NCBI GenBank assembly: GCA_013398295.1
Contig: VZSF01007911.1
Location: forward strand, 62,001 to 126,000
DNA length: 64,000 bases
From: Chionis minor
Lineage: Eukaryota > Chordata > Aves > Charadriiformes > Chionididae
Direction: 5' to 3'
In this document: positions 1 to 10,958 of the stretch, one piece after another
Layout of the letters: each line of letters starts with the position of its first letter
Numbering within the stretch: the first letter of the stretch is position 1
Notes under the pieces: model-generated
Databases searched by the model: none
Seen by the model: the letters and a program-made list of their open reading frames with translations, nothing else
What the model was told of the DNA's origin: nothing
Translations under genes and position numbers: made by a program

Positions 1-2000
1 TTCCAACATCTGCACGTGTGTGAACGGAAGCAAGTAGAGGAAGGCTGTGACAGCAGCAAAATGGGAACATCTTCCCTTTTGGTGGTCAGAAAGCAGTGAA
101 GAAAACAGGAATGACAGAAAAACCTGTGCCTGTTCACCCTCTGTTCCTAGTGCTTAGTACGGTCATCTTTTCTACTCTTCTTCCCTCAGGCTGATCTGTA
201 TGAACTGTATAGCCTCAACCTGTATAGCCTTGGCAGGAGAAATAGTTATTTGACACCTGACTGAAAGGGAGACACATGGAAAATGGGAAGCCATGTTAGT
301 GAGGTCTAGGACTTGAGAAGCTGGGACTGTGGTTCCTCTGGCATAGGAAAGCGCGTTCTTTTCTATTCTGTTAATCCCTGCAGGAACCCTTCTCATTTAG
401 TACTAGGAATAGTTTTGAATTAACAGGAAAGAAACCACATGATGCATTGCCCCATACCCTTTATACATGTTTGATATTGTAATCCTAACACTTCATCCCA
501 GAGTGAAGTGTGCTCATAACAGACAGTGGCTGAGATGAAAGCTGAAATCTGGGACTTAACAAATTGCTTTTACTGGAGAAATTTAGGAATATTTGCCTTC
601 CTCTGTGTGTCTTCAAAAAAAAAAAAGAGATTATCTCAGCTGTGAGCAAACCTGCTAGCTAGATTCTAAATGTCATTGTGTGACAGTCTGCGTGCTTAGC
701 TTTGGCATGTAATTTGTGATGAAATTTTAGGTCCTTAATGAAGTAAGTGCCTATGTTCCCTCTCCAGTCTGCCAATGGAGAGAAGTCACACAGGGAATCC
801 TGTCTGCCACATGTAACAAATAGCCCAGGTGTCTAAACTCGGGCAAAAAAGGTCACCACTGAGGCTTTTGAAGAAACCTTCTGTTCCCTGTTGCCAAAGT
901 AGAGAACCTACTCTGGAAGCCCCGTTCCTAAAACTTGGAAGTACATGAGGCGTGGGATCTGTCTGCCTGGTGCACACATGCCACCCATCTCATGTAGCCC
1001 AGAGCTAAACAAGGAGCTTCCCTCACCTACCCTCCAGGGCCTCTCATCCCTCTAGCATCCCTCGTCCTTTCTGTCTCTGCATCCAGTCTCCCTCCGCCCT
1101 GCTGTTTTCTGCTCTCTTGAGTTGCTTGCTCTGTTTCTCATCAGCATTTTCTCCCTGCTGACCCTCTATTCTCCCTGCTTCTGCTGCTCCACACTTCTGC
1201 TGATGTCAAACTAGAGGCAAGCACTAAAGCTGCTCTCTTCTTCACTGCTTTGTCTTACGTTTGTGCAGAATGACCAGCAGGCAGTTTTCTTCATAGATCT
1301 TCAGAGACCTGAAGGACATCAATCTCCAACTGATGATATTCCCTGATGGAAACACCAACAAAGGTAACTTGATGCTTTCTGGAGACAGTATGCAGAAAAG
1401 TTAATGGCTGCTTTTTTTTTTTTCCAATGATATCATGCCCTTTTCTTAGAAGGAAGACAATATTTTAGGACTGGGTTATAGCTGTCCATGTGGCACCTGG
1501 CATAAGCTTGTATCTGCAAGCTGTAGCCTGGTGCCTCTTATACAACACCGAGCTGTAGGCAGGCAGTCCAAGCGCCCAACGGAACAAATGTTGTAATTAA
1601 TACTTGTTACCTGGCTATGGACAGTCCAGCCCTAGTGGAATACATAAGTAAGAGTGGGTTCAGAAAATCAGATCTCCTTGGTTTGATTCATGCTTAAATA
1701 CCACAAAACATTTCCTACTGCTACCGAAATGTGAAGCAGCAGGAGTGCAGAGTAACGTTAGTCTGCTGGGGCAGTTCCCTGGTAAGGAGGAGACTCTCCA
1801 ACCTGGTTGATCCCAGTGTGCAGTATATACTGAAAATATTTCTTTGCTGAGCTATTATTTCTGGTAATCACAGTGTAACTGACTGTATGGTTGTATCCTC
1901 CACCAGCCCAGGAAAGAACCAGCTCCACACTGTCATGGTTTCAGTTGGGATACCATTAACTTTCTTACTAGCATAAAATGTATAGTGCTGTATAGTGCTA
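1..2000. other. No recognisable gene; AT-rich unique sequence with a C/T-rich stretch
   Basis: I see no coding region or RNA gene here. The short open frames have no recognisable protein and no codon-level signal. About 1015-1200 is strongly pyrimidine-rich on the plus strand (runs of CCCTCC, TCTCCCT and similar). An A12 run lies near 615-627 and a T-rich run near 1412-1423. Just before the CR1 element, 1980-2000 holds two copies of a 10-bp unit (TATAGTGCTG then TATAGTGCTA). Confidence 0.6.
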
Positions 2001-2302
2001 CAGAACCATAGAATCATAGAATTGTTTTGGTTGGAAGAGACTTGTAAGATCATCAAGTCCAGTCATTAAACCTAACACTGCCAAGTCCTCCACTAAACCA
2101 CGTCCCTCAGCACCACGTCTACCTGTCTTTTAAACACCTCCAGGGATGGTGATTCCACCACTTCCCTGGGCAGCCTGTTCCAATGATTGAGAGCCCTTTC
2201 AGTGAAGAATTTTTTCCTAATATCCAGTCTAAACCTCCCCTGGTACAACTTGAGGCCATTTCCTCTTGTCCTATTGCCTGTTAAGTGGGAGAAGAGACTA
2301 AT
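2001..2302 (-). mobile_element. CR1 LINE fragment (3' end), minus strand
   Basis: On the plus strand the copy begins with the reverse complement of the CR1 terminus (CATAGAATCATAGAAT followed by TTGGTTGGAAGAGACTT). It continues through the reverse complement of the conserved tail (GGGATGGTGATTCCACCACTT, TGGGCAGCCTGTTCCAA, TCCTCTTGTCCTATTGCC). The reverse-transcribed strand is therefore minus. Only about 300 bp of 3' end remain, covering the 3' UTR and the last codons of ORF2. The wording AAGATCATCAAGTCC...TAAACCTAACACTGCCAA places it in the same subfamily type as the copy at 21962-22755. Its upstream boundary falls directly on a truncated LTR. Confidence 0.93.
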
Positions 2303-2807
2303 TTGGGATGAAAATAGTGTTGGTAAAACACTGATATTTTTACTGGTTGCTAAGCAGTCAAGGCCTTTTCTGCTTGTCACACTGCCCCACCAGCGAGGGA
2401 TGGGAGTGCACAAAAAGTTGGGAGGGGATACAGCCGGGACAGCTGACCGCAACGGACCAAAGGGATATCCCATGCCACGTGATGTCATGGTCAGTGTATA
2501 AAGCTGTGGGAAGAAGGAAGGGGAGACATTCAGAGTGATGGCGTTTGTCTTCCCAAGTACCCATTATGCATGATGGATCCCTGCTTTCCTGCAGATGGGC
2601 TGAACACCTACCAATGGGAAGTAGTGAATGAATTTCTTGTTTTGCTTTGCTTGTGCATGTGGCTTTTGCTTTACCTATTAATCTGTCTTTTTCTTAACCC
2701 ACGAGTTTTCTCACTTTTATTCTTCTGACTCTCTTCCTCATCTACACTGGGGGCAGCAAGTGAGCAGCTGCATGGTCCTAACTGCCACCTGGGGCTAACC
2801 CACAACA
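2303..2807 (+). mobile_element. Solo LTR of an avian endogenous retrovirus, 5'-truncated
   Basis: From memory this sequence has the layout of a common avian LTR family, probably class III (ERVL-like). In order it shows a degenerate 5' portion around 2303-2345, a U3 module with GGGACAGCTGACC and GACCAAAGGGATAT (2435-2468), a CACGTGATGTCATGG stretch, a TATA box GTATAAAG (2496-2503), and a T-rich region with CCCACGAGTTTTCTCAC (2699-2715). It ends in CCACAACA at 2807. Roughly the first 70-90 bp expected of the family, including the 5' TG terminus, are missing, and the element starts flush against CR1. No gag, pol or env sequence adjoins it. The family name cannot be fixed without a repeat library. 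Confidence 0.75.
2421..2503 (+). promoter_or_regulatory. LTR U3 core promoter with TATA box
   Basis: A TATA-like GTATAAAG (2496-2503) is preceded by CCACGTGATGTCATGG, which contains an E-box CACGTG. Further upstream lies a GACAGCTGACC...GACCAAAGGGATAT module that recurs in the LTR at 59610-60337. This is the expected retroviral promoter of the LTR. Whether it is still active cannot be told from sequence. Confidence 0.5.
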
Positions 2808-5495
2808 CACACTCATCTCCTTCAAGCCCAGCACTAGGCAACGATTTATTATTTAGAGCATAAAAAGGGGGAATTTCATAAAAGCCAAGCCATTATCCTT
2901 TCATACCAGCTGCAGCCCCATGAGGCTTCTGTCAAGCCCAGCAAAGAAAGCTTTTCACGATCTCTTCCAAAGTCATACAGTAAACCCATAACTATTTTCT
3001 AGGTATGGTTGAAAATGAATGTTTTAATGAAAAACTTCGCATCAGAGGTATTCCAATTTAACCTATACCAAGACTGGAGTGAAAGGGAGAGAAATAAAAA
3101 TGAGTGCAATATCATAGACTGAAATATCCCTGACAGTTTTAAAAATGCAAAAAATGGCTCAGGATCTAATAAACACAAAATATTAATTATAAATCAAATA
3201 CATTATAAAATGAAGAAAAAATGGCAAAGACTCTGTAAAACCTCTCTGATAACAAGTCAGAAACAAATTGAAAACCAGTTACCTGCCTTAGAGACTAAAT
3301 GAGTACAAAAAGAGATCAGCCATAATTAAATTGGAACTTGCATAATAGTGAGGTGACAGAAGCCTGTGAATTCCTCTCTGAACTTTCAAAGTCTCCTAAA
3401 TAATTAATAACATTTGAACAATTCATGTATGACATCATGGTTTTAGAACATACATTGTTTTAAGGGATTTTTCTGGAATTTTTTGCAGTGGAAAAAGATT
3501 ATTTTTGTGGAAAAAACACTTCAGTACACAGCACCAAACCCCACACTGAAAAGGAGTTCTTCTGTTACTGTCAGCCAGTGGGCTTTTTGTATTTTAGGAA
3601 TGGTATGTCTTTTAGTACTCTTGTCTATATGAATATTTTCTTGCAAACCTGTTGTATAATCCCCTGTATATTGAGGAAGAATGGGAGAAATAAATGGGTA
3701 TCAGAGACAGCAGGAGGTACATAAGGGTTCAGTAAGGCAAGTGAATAGATGAATGGAGAAACATCGGGGAGGAAAACACAGGGGAAAAGCAGAGAGAACA
3801 GTGAGCACAGCAGGGGACTGGACCTTGAAGAAAGGAAGTGCCATGAAAACAAATGAGAAAAGGCACAATGGAAGAGGAAGGGAAATGATTTTGTTTGGCT
3901 GAAGCAGTGCAAAACAGTCAGAAAGATGTGGATTTTCTTATTAAGCAGAGTCTTCTAGGGACACAAAGCCTACAAAGTGGTTCTCTGTCCCGTTTTGCAG
4001 GTACACCTGTGAGAAGAAGAAGAAAGCAGGACAGAAGAAAGGAGAGAGCAGGACAGAACTCATGGTCCTCTTTCTGATTTTTGGCTTTCACAGTTGCAGA
4101 CTGTACACAAAATTACTCAAACCATCCCAGCACCACTCAAAATTCTGCCCCAGCTGAACTTCAGCCCTAGCTGCCATAATATCCAAGAGGGAAGTGTAAA
4201 AGTGAAGTTAAATTCAGGGTCCTCCTTGTTCTAGCTGTATTAGCTGTTGAGCTTCTTTCTGAGTAGATAATAACTGGTTGTGTCATTTATCTTATCCGTC
4301 CAAAACATATTCTGTTCCTTTACTTCCAGTGGCAGAAGCAACTCTTTTATGTATCCTTTGTTAGCTTTTAAGAAAAAATAAACCACACCAAGATCACTAC
4401 AAAATAAAAGCCAGGATGCCAAAGCAATTTTCATGCATTTTATTCAGGCCAGGCTGTTTCTCTGCCATTCTGGTTACGTGTAAGAACAGCTATAGCTATG
4501 ATTAATAAACTTGTCATGTACTGCATGTTGACCATAATGTGATAGCTATGGTGAATGCCAGTTTTTTAAGTGGAAAATTTCTGGGTGAAATGCACATTGT
4601 AGAGCTCCCATCCATACACATGGATATGTGTAGAGCTCCCATCCACATGCATGGATACTTTAACCTCTCTCGTAGAATTTTCCACTGTAGTAAGGGATTA
4701 TGTTTCAGAGATTTAAAATAATTTCTACATTGATACATTAAGATCGTGCTGTCTTTATAAACTGATCATGGTCCTTCTAACTGCCTACATAGTGTTTTCT
4801 CTAGAGATGGCTCAGTCACTGAAAAAAAAACACACTGAATGTCACAGTACCTATCACATCAACTATGAAAAGTGGATATAGCAGCAAAAATTCTTTGATA
4901 CTGTAACTCCAGGAGAGGGAAAGTAAGCTGTAACATCTGTAAGCTTTAGCAGGTTTGAGGCACAAAACCTCTTTGATTCAGATCAAATGTTACGTGGCTA
5001 AGCAAATACTAGTTTTCTAGTTTCCAGACAATTTTGCTGCTGTCAGCTTTCTGAGTTAGGTATTTGTCATATGCCTTCTGTATAACAATGTGTGTTATGA
5101 CTCCAAATGAACCATGCTAATGCATGAGAGTTCTCAGGTGTGAGAATTTGCATGGCTTCTTATTTTGCCTGTACAAGGTATATATCAATTGTCCTTAAAA
5201 TAATTTTAAAAGTCACGTTCATGTTTTGTTGATACTAATAAAAGACGGAATGATTACTCACACACAAAACAATGATGTAGCAGCAAAAATTTTTTTGTAG
5301 GACTAACCATCACTGGAGAGAAACTGCTTTGAAAACCATAAGAGTAAAGCCATACATACGAAAAATTGTCATTTGTCAAGTATGACCTTCTAACTAAATT
5401 AGAAGAGGCTGATTTTCCAAATGATATGCAAGTAGCAGGAAAGACTAGAACTATTTTTGCCTGTCAAGTACTTGCCATGAGAAGTCTGCATGAGA
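2808..5495. other. No recognisable gene; AT-rich sequence with a purine-rich stretch
   Basis: Nothing here reads as a conserved exon. About 3720-3890 and 3990-4060 are markedly purine-rich on the plus strand (GAGAAACATCGGGGAGG, AGAAGAAGAAAGCAGGA), which generates the open frames of that area. No LINE or LTR hallmark is visible. Confidence 0.55.
4599..4658. repeat. Two-copy 31-bp tandem repeat with internal inverted repeats
   Basis: GTAGAGCTCCCATCCA starts at 4599 and again at 4630, so the period is 31 bp. Each copy contains an imperfect palindrome: ATCCAT-acac-ATGGAT in the first, ATCCA-catgca-TGGAT in the second. Confidence 0.85.
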
Positions 5496-6588
5496 CTAGA
5501 ATAGAATGGTTTGGGTTGGAAGAAACCTTAAAGATAATCTAGTTCCAACCCTTCTGCAATAAGCAGGGACATCTTCAACTACATCAGGTTGCTCAGAGCC
5601 CCGTTGAACCTGACCTTGAAAGTTTCCAGGGATGGAGCATCTACCACCTCTCTGGCAACCTCTGCCAGTGTTTCACCACCCTCAGTATAAAAAATTTCTT
5701 CCTTATATTGAGCCAAAATCCACACCTATTTTAATTTAAAACCATTACACCTTGTACTATTGCGACAGACCCTCCTAAAGAGTTTATCCTCATCTTTCTT
5801 ATAAATCCCCTTCAAATATTGATAGGCCACATTTAAGTCTCCCCGGATCCTTCTCTTCTCCAGGCTGAGCAATGCCAGCTGTCTCAGCCTGTCCTCACAG
5901 GAGAAGGGTTCCAGCCCTCTGATCATCTTCGTGGCCCTCCTCTGGACCCACTCTAACGTGTCCATGTGTTTCCTGTGCTGAGAGCTCCAGAGTTGGATGC
6001 AGTACTTCAGATGGGGTCTCACTAGAGTGGAGTAGAGGGGCAGAATCACCTCCTTATACCTGCTGGCCACACTTCTTTTGACATGGCCCAGGATACAGTC
6101 AGCTTTCTGGGCTGTGAGCACAAATTATTGGCTCATGTCTAGCCTTTTATCCACCAGTACCCCCAAGTTCTTCTCAGCAGGACTAGACTCAATCCCTTCA
6201 TCCCCCATCTTGTATTTGCACTAGGGGTTGCCCTGACCCAGGTGCAGGCCCCTGCACTTGGCCATGTTGAACCTCATGAGGTTCACATGAGTCCACATCT
6301 GGAGCTTGTCCAGATCCCTCTGGATGGTGTCACATCCCTCACGTGTGTCAACCACACCACTCAGCTTGGTTTTGTCTGCTAACTTGCTGAGGGTACACTT
6401 GATCCCACTATGTCATTTATGAAGATATTCAAGTATGGACTCCTGAGGGACACCACTCATCGCTGATCTCCATCTGGACATTGAGCCATTGACTGCTGCC
6501 CTCTGGATGTGATTGTCTAACCAATTCCTCATCTGCTGAACAGTCTACCCATCAAATCCATATCTCTCCAATTTAGAGAGAAACATTA
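5496..6588 (-). mobile_element. CR1 LINE, 1.1 kb, with decayed ORF2 (reverse transcriptase) 3' half
   Basis: This is the longest CR1 copy in the window, on the minus strand. The 3' terminus is at 5496-5530 (TAGAATGGTTTGGGTTGGAAG). An open stretch at 5726-6121 encodes the ORF2 C-terminal region, with CR1-typical words such as YKEVILPLYSTLVRPHLKYC, WVQRRATKMIRGLEP and LEKRRIRGDL. Upstream, 6125-6480 is the reverse-transcriptase region: the minus strand reads [18 protein letters not shown] and [10 protein letters not shown]. The family's catalytic FADDTKLS box is LADKTKLS here (codons at 6371-6382), so the second catalytic aspartate is lost. A small deletion removes the usual GPVLF segment near 6425-6440, and stops and frameshifts interrupt the frame. 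It is a dead, 5'-truncated copy. Confidence 0.95.
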
Positions 6589-9500
6589 CAGCTGGGATCC
6601 AGAGCTCATGGGAACAGACTTTATCTGTTGATTTCACTAAGTTTATCAGACCCCTATAATTTTTAAATGATAGTGAAAAAACAAAATCTACCATATGACT
6701 GAATTTGTGAAAAATAAGACTTTTTGTTTAATTGAACTTTCGGTAATGCAAAATTCATACTTACAGATGCTTGTTCGCTTTTCGTAGCACCTCCAGATTG
6801 TGGAAACATCACAATGGATTTAATCTACAAGCTTCCTGGCTAATAGTATGCAGAATACTATTTGTGTGAATTTAACTGTATTTTCAAAAGGACTATAGGG
6901 CTGAGGAGCCAAACCCCCAAAACAACATTGTGAGGAGCAATTCTATGTTCTCTCTTGCTTCATTACACCCATAGGCTTAGCAGTAACATCACCCTGATTA
7001 GTTTGATTCAGCATGACGCCAGGATTTTAGTCCACTCCATGCAGACACAGTCCCACTATTAGTATTTGTTACAGCCACATAGGGAAACTTGATTTAATAG
7101 TTTGTGGTCATATTCAGAGAGTATGTAAACAAACACAATTGCACTAGTTTCATTGGAACCAAGACAACTTAGGAGCTCATGATCTCCAAATTTTCACTCT
7201 AAGGTAGCAGCAGATTGAAGGGAAGGCAAATGGCAGGATAAGACTGAGTTTTTGAGCTGAGGTATGGGTTACCTGTGGCTTTCAAAGCATACGTGGTCAT
7301 TAGCAGGTTGAGCACAGCTATTGTGTTGTAGCCGTTCTCCTTTCTGCCTAGTGGGCAGAGGAATAAACTGGATCTCTGTTGTGGGAGGAAAAAACCCATG
7401 AGGACCTACTTAGACTGATACTGCCAGGCTACCCTGCAATGCATGGCAACATTGAGAGAGAACAGCGGGACTCCTTGGGAGCCTGAAATCTCCCGTACAT
7501 GCAATGTCCCCTGTAACCTTCCTCTTCTGTCTCTGTGAGTTGTGCCATGTGTCCTGCTGATCTTGCCCATAGGGACATGAAGATGCGTGGGTTGGAGCAT
7601 CATGAAGATTTTCCACTCTTCTAGCTCAGATGGGCAAATGTAAAACTCGCTTGTGTCACTGGAAAGGCCCTCGCTGACTTCAGTGTTTGCTTTGCTGGGG
7701 CTATGAGTCAGAATGACACACAGGTGGTGGGGATTTACTTATCCCTTGAATGTTTCCTGTCTATTTTAAGCAGTTATACTTATCTGGTTCAAATGAGTTT
7801 AGGAAACTCAGCATTCAGTTTGCAACTAATTCAGGAGGAAACATGCAAGAGAAACTCCCCAATGATCTGCTCGTATATAAATGTAGCCTTAATAAACCAC
7901 AGTTTTCTTGCTGTTAATAATGTGCTGCTGATGGAAGAAAGAAAAGGTATAAATTAATTATCCCTGCCCTTTTTTTCCATGCTTTCCATACTGAAGGCTG
8001 CTGGAGTGAGACAATTCTACCTAAAGAGCTATGCCTCTGTAACGCAACCTGTTATGGGCAGCAAGTTTTAAGGCATATTTGAAGCAGTATGAGAAGATGA
8101 AGAAAGGCACGTCCAGTAAGATCTCCTAATGCCAGTAGAAGGGATGTGTATTCTGTTGAAGGATGAAAAAAAGGAAAATAATCAAGTTTGCACCTATTTT
8201 GTTCTCCTGACTGATGAGTCTAGGAGCCAAAAAAGACAATACTTTTAGGGAGACCTAATAGTCTGTCTTAGCTAAGTGATTTAGACGGACCAAATGAACA
8301 AATGACTGCCTTGAAATTCAGACAGAAAGCCCCAGAGGTATGCTGAGCAGTCAAGGCAAGTAAGAAGTCATGGAGTCTCATAGCAGTCTTCATTGATTTG
8401 TATGAAGTGCAGAGCTCAGTAAGAATGAGGGAATTTTGAGCCTCTACAATCTTGTAAACACTGTTTTAGAGACTTGAAAGAGATGGGGGGGGGGGGGGGG
8501 GGGAAAAAAAAAAAAAAAAAAAGAAAAGACAGAGAACCTTTTTTCCTGTTCTCTTCCCTGATGCATCACGACAAACACGTCCTTTCATCTTACAATACCT
8601 TCCTTTAGCAACGGTTTTGTTTCCTGTAAATCTCCAGGTACTTTTGACGCTCTCTGATTTCCTGAACAAAGACCTTCCTGCAGTTCTTTCTGTTTGTGCT
8701 GCCTCCACTAATGAATTCTCAGTGGTACATTAACCTAAATAGCTTTATAAATGAGAGGTGTTAAAGGGGGTCTCTGGGTCAGTGCAGAGGGCTTGGGAGT
8801 ATGCAAAAGAAGCCTTCTTCTCCTCTATTCTCTCTTCTTGCATGGAATTTGCTATACTAGCACTTTTTCAGGGAAAAGGGAGCTACCATTCCCATTAGGT
8901 GCCGAGCCTACACTTGATTGGGCAGTGTCTTTTCTTACTGAGAAGCCCAGCACTCAAAAGTATCATGTATGCCCAAAAGAATAAAAGTCTTTTAGCTCTA
9001 TTCCTATTTTCCTTCATGAGTTCATTAGTGCTGGAGGGCATCACCTACTCAAACAGTAAAAATGGACAGAAATGAGCATTATAAGGGATACAAGAAGGCA
9101 CCTTAGCATGAATAAGGAATCAGTTATCTCTGGGACTTCCATGTTGTTAATTTTCATTAGCACTTTTTTAACCCCAAGACAAAAACAAAACAAAACAAAA
9201 AAAACCCAAACCAAAAAACAACCATGTACAAGTTGCCATGCTAAGGACAGAAAAACCATTTAACCAGGAGTTGTGGTACACTGAGTAGACTGAGATTTGT
9301 ACTCCTTGTTAATATCTGACTACTATGAAGCAAGGAAGTGAGAGATACAGGCAAGATAGAGATGCAGCTAGGTGGCAAAACATGGCAGCTTTCTCCCCAT
9401 GGAAGGATGCTACTGTACTATTTCGCCTCCTTTAACCAGTGGCAGATAATATGAGGGAGAGAATGCAGCTGTTTACAGCTTGCCTAGCAATCACCCGTCA

Positions 9501-10532
9501 TCTTTGTATGGTGATAATTGAGAGGAGAAACAAAAACAGTTAAAATACTTCAAATGGCATCATTGGATAAGGCTTGATACTAAAGCTACTGCATGTGTGA
9601 GACTCATTTGTTCAGCCCTTCTCTTCATGAAGGAAATCGTTGGCCAACTGCTGGAAAACCATTAGTGCTGTGGGATGACATTTTGTGTTCATTTTGTTCA
9701 GTAGCAATGATTTATAAATTACTGTGACTCTACACATGAGGCCCCCTATTACAAAATACCACCCCAATCCTTCTTCCATTGTGGCAGATAGAAAACCTCT
9801 TATTGTTTTTAATAGGAACTCTATAAAGCCCTGTGATTGTAGTGGGCAGTCAGGAATAATTTATGCCACCTACTGACAAACCAATAGTCTCTAGTGTTTT
9901 TTCTTTGTGTTTGGAATAAGGGAACACAGAAGACTTTCTTTTTAAGATAATTTGACTGCAAGACTGCTGACTGAGATTAAGCTGTGGGGAGTATTTTATG
10001 GTGTTCTTATTTGATTCATGATAATAGTAATAAAAGGACTTGTAATTTCTGCACTCATTAAGGTCTTTGAAGAAGGGTGGAAAATTAGCTACATATTCAT
10101 GACTTTTTGAGTGAGTTTATTAAAAATGTTTATCAATAATGTTGAACTTTGAGGAAGAATTCTGTCAGGTTGTCTGAGAGAACATTTAAGGTTTTCATTA
10201 AGATTACTTTATTTCAGTTGTTTGAAGTTCCATAGTTATTCCATGAAGACTTTGAATTCAGCACATAGCCTAGCTTCTTTAAAAAAAAACAACACGCCCC
10301 TCAAAACCCCCAAAAGAAAAAAACACCAGGAAGAAAAATCAACCTAATCCAATAGCTTCCTACATGGCCTTCTTCCCTCCAAAAACATATTACTGACTCA
10401 AAAAAATCATTGTAAGGTCAAAAAAAAGCTTTATAAAAGTTAACCTGTCTCAGTGCATATCAGTTGAACAAGAAGGAGAAATGATAGGGAAGCACAGAAG
10501 TATTGAGAGAGGAGACAGAACTGTATAAATAA
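6589..10532. other. No recognisable gene; unique AT-rich sequence with simple repeats
   Basis: No exon or RNA gene is recognised. Besides the G/A tract listed separately, 9180-9222 is an A-rich stretch with C interruptions (AAAACAAAACAAAACAAAA), and 10280-10325 is a similar A/C-rich stretch. Both are low-complexity sequence that explains nearby short frames. Confidence 0.55.
8485..8522. repeat. G19-A19 homopolymer junction
   Basis: A run of 19 G (8485-8503) is followed directly by 19 A (8504-8522). It is wholly purine on one strand. Lengths in such tracts are prone to sequencing error. Confidence 0.9.
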
Positions 10533-10958
10533 ATGATCTGAGGGGAACACCGCTCCTGTGAGGACAGGCTGAGAGAATTGGGGTTGTTCAAGCTGGAGAA
10601 GAGAAGGCTCCAGGAAGACCTTATAGCAGCATTTCAGAACTTAAAGGAGGTTTATAAGAAAGATGGGGACAAACTTTCTAGCAGGGTCTGTTGTGATAGG
10701 ACAAGGGGCAATGTTTTTAAACTAAAGTAGGGTAGATTTCAGCTTGATATACGGAAAAAAAAATTATGCTGAGGGTGGTGAAACACTGCCACAGGTTGCA
10801 CAGGGAGGTGGTAGATGCCCCATCCCTGGAAACATTCGAGGTTGGTTTGGAAGGGTCTCTGAGCCACTTGATGTAGTTGAAGATGTCCCCGCTTGTTGCA
10901 GGAGGGTTGGACTAGATGACCTTTAAAGATTCCTTCCAACCCAAGTTATTCTATGATT
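10533..10958 (+). mobile_element. CR1 LINE fragment (3' end), plus strand
   Basis: The copy begins inside ORF2 (the region usually reading GAGGACAGGCTGAGAGA..TTGGGGTTGTTCA, here near 10559-10595). It runs through AAGGCTCCAGG, GGGTGGTGAAACACTG, CCCATCCCTGGAAAC and GGACTAGATGACCTTTAAAG. It ends with the CR1 terminus CCTTCCAACCCAAGTTATTCT near 10930-10951 and one terminal ATTCTATG unit. An A9 run at 10756-10764 and an in-frame TAG near 10729 disrupt the frame, so nothing functional remains. Confidence 0.93.

Noticed and set aside
2187..2501. 104-codon plus-strand frame
   Set aside because: It spans CR1 antisense sequence and LTR U3 and is a composite chance frame.
8466..8708. 80-codon minus-strand frame
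   Set aside because: Its end is translated from the homopolymer tract (poly-Phe and poly-Pro).
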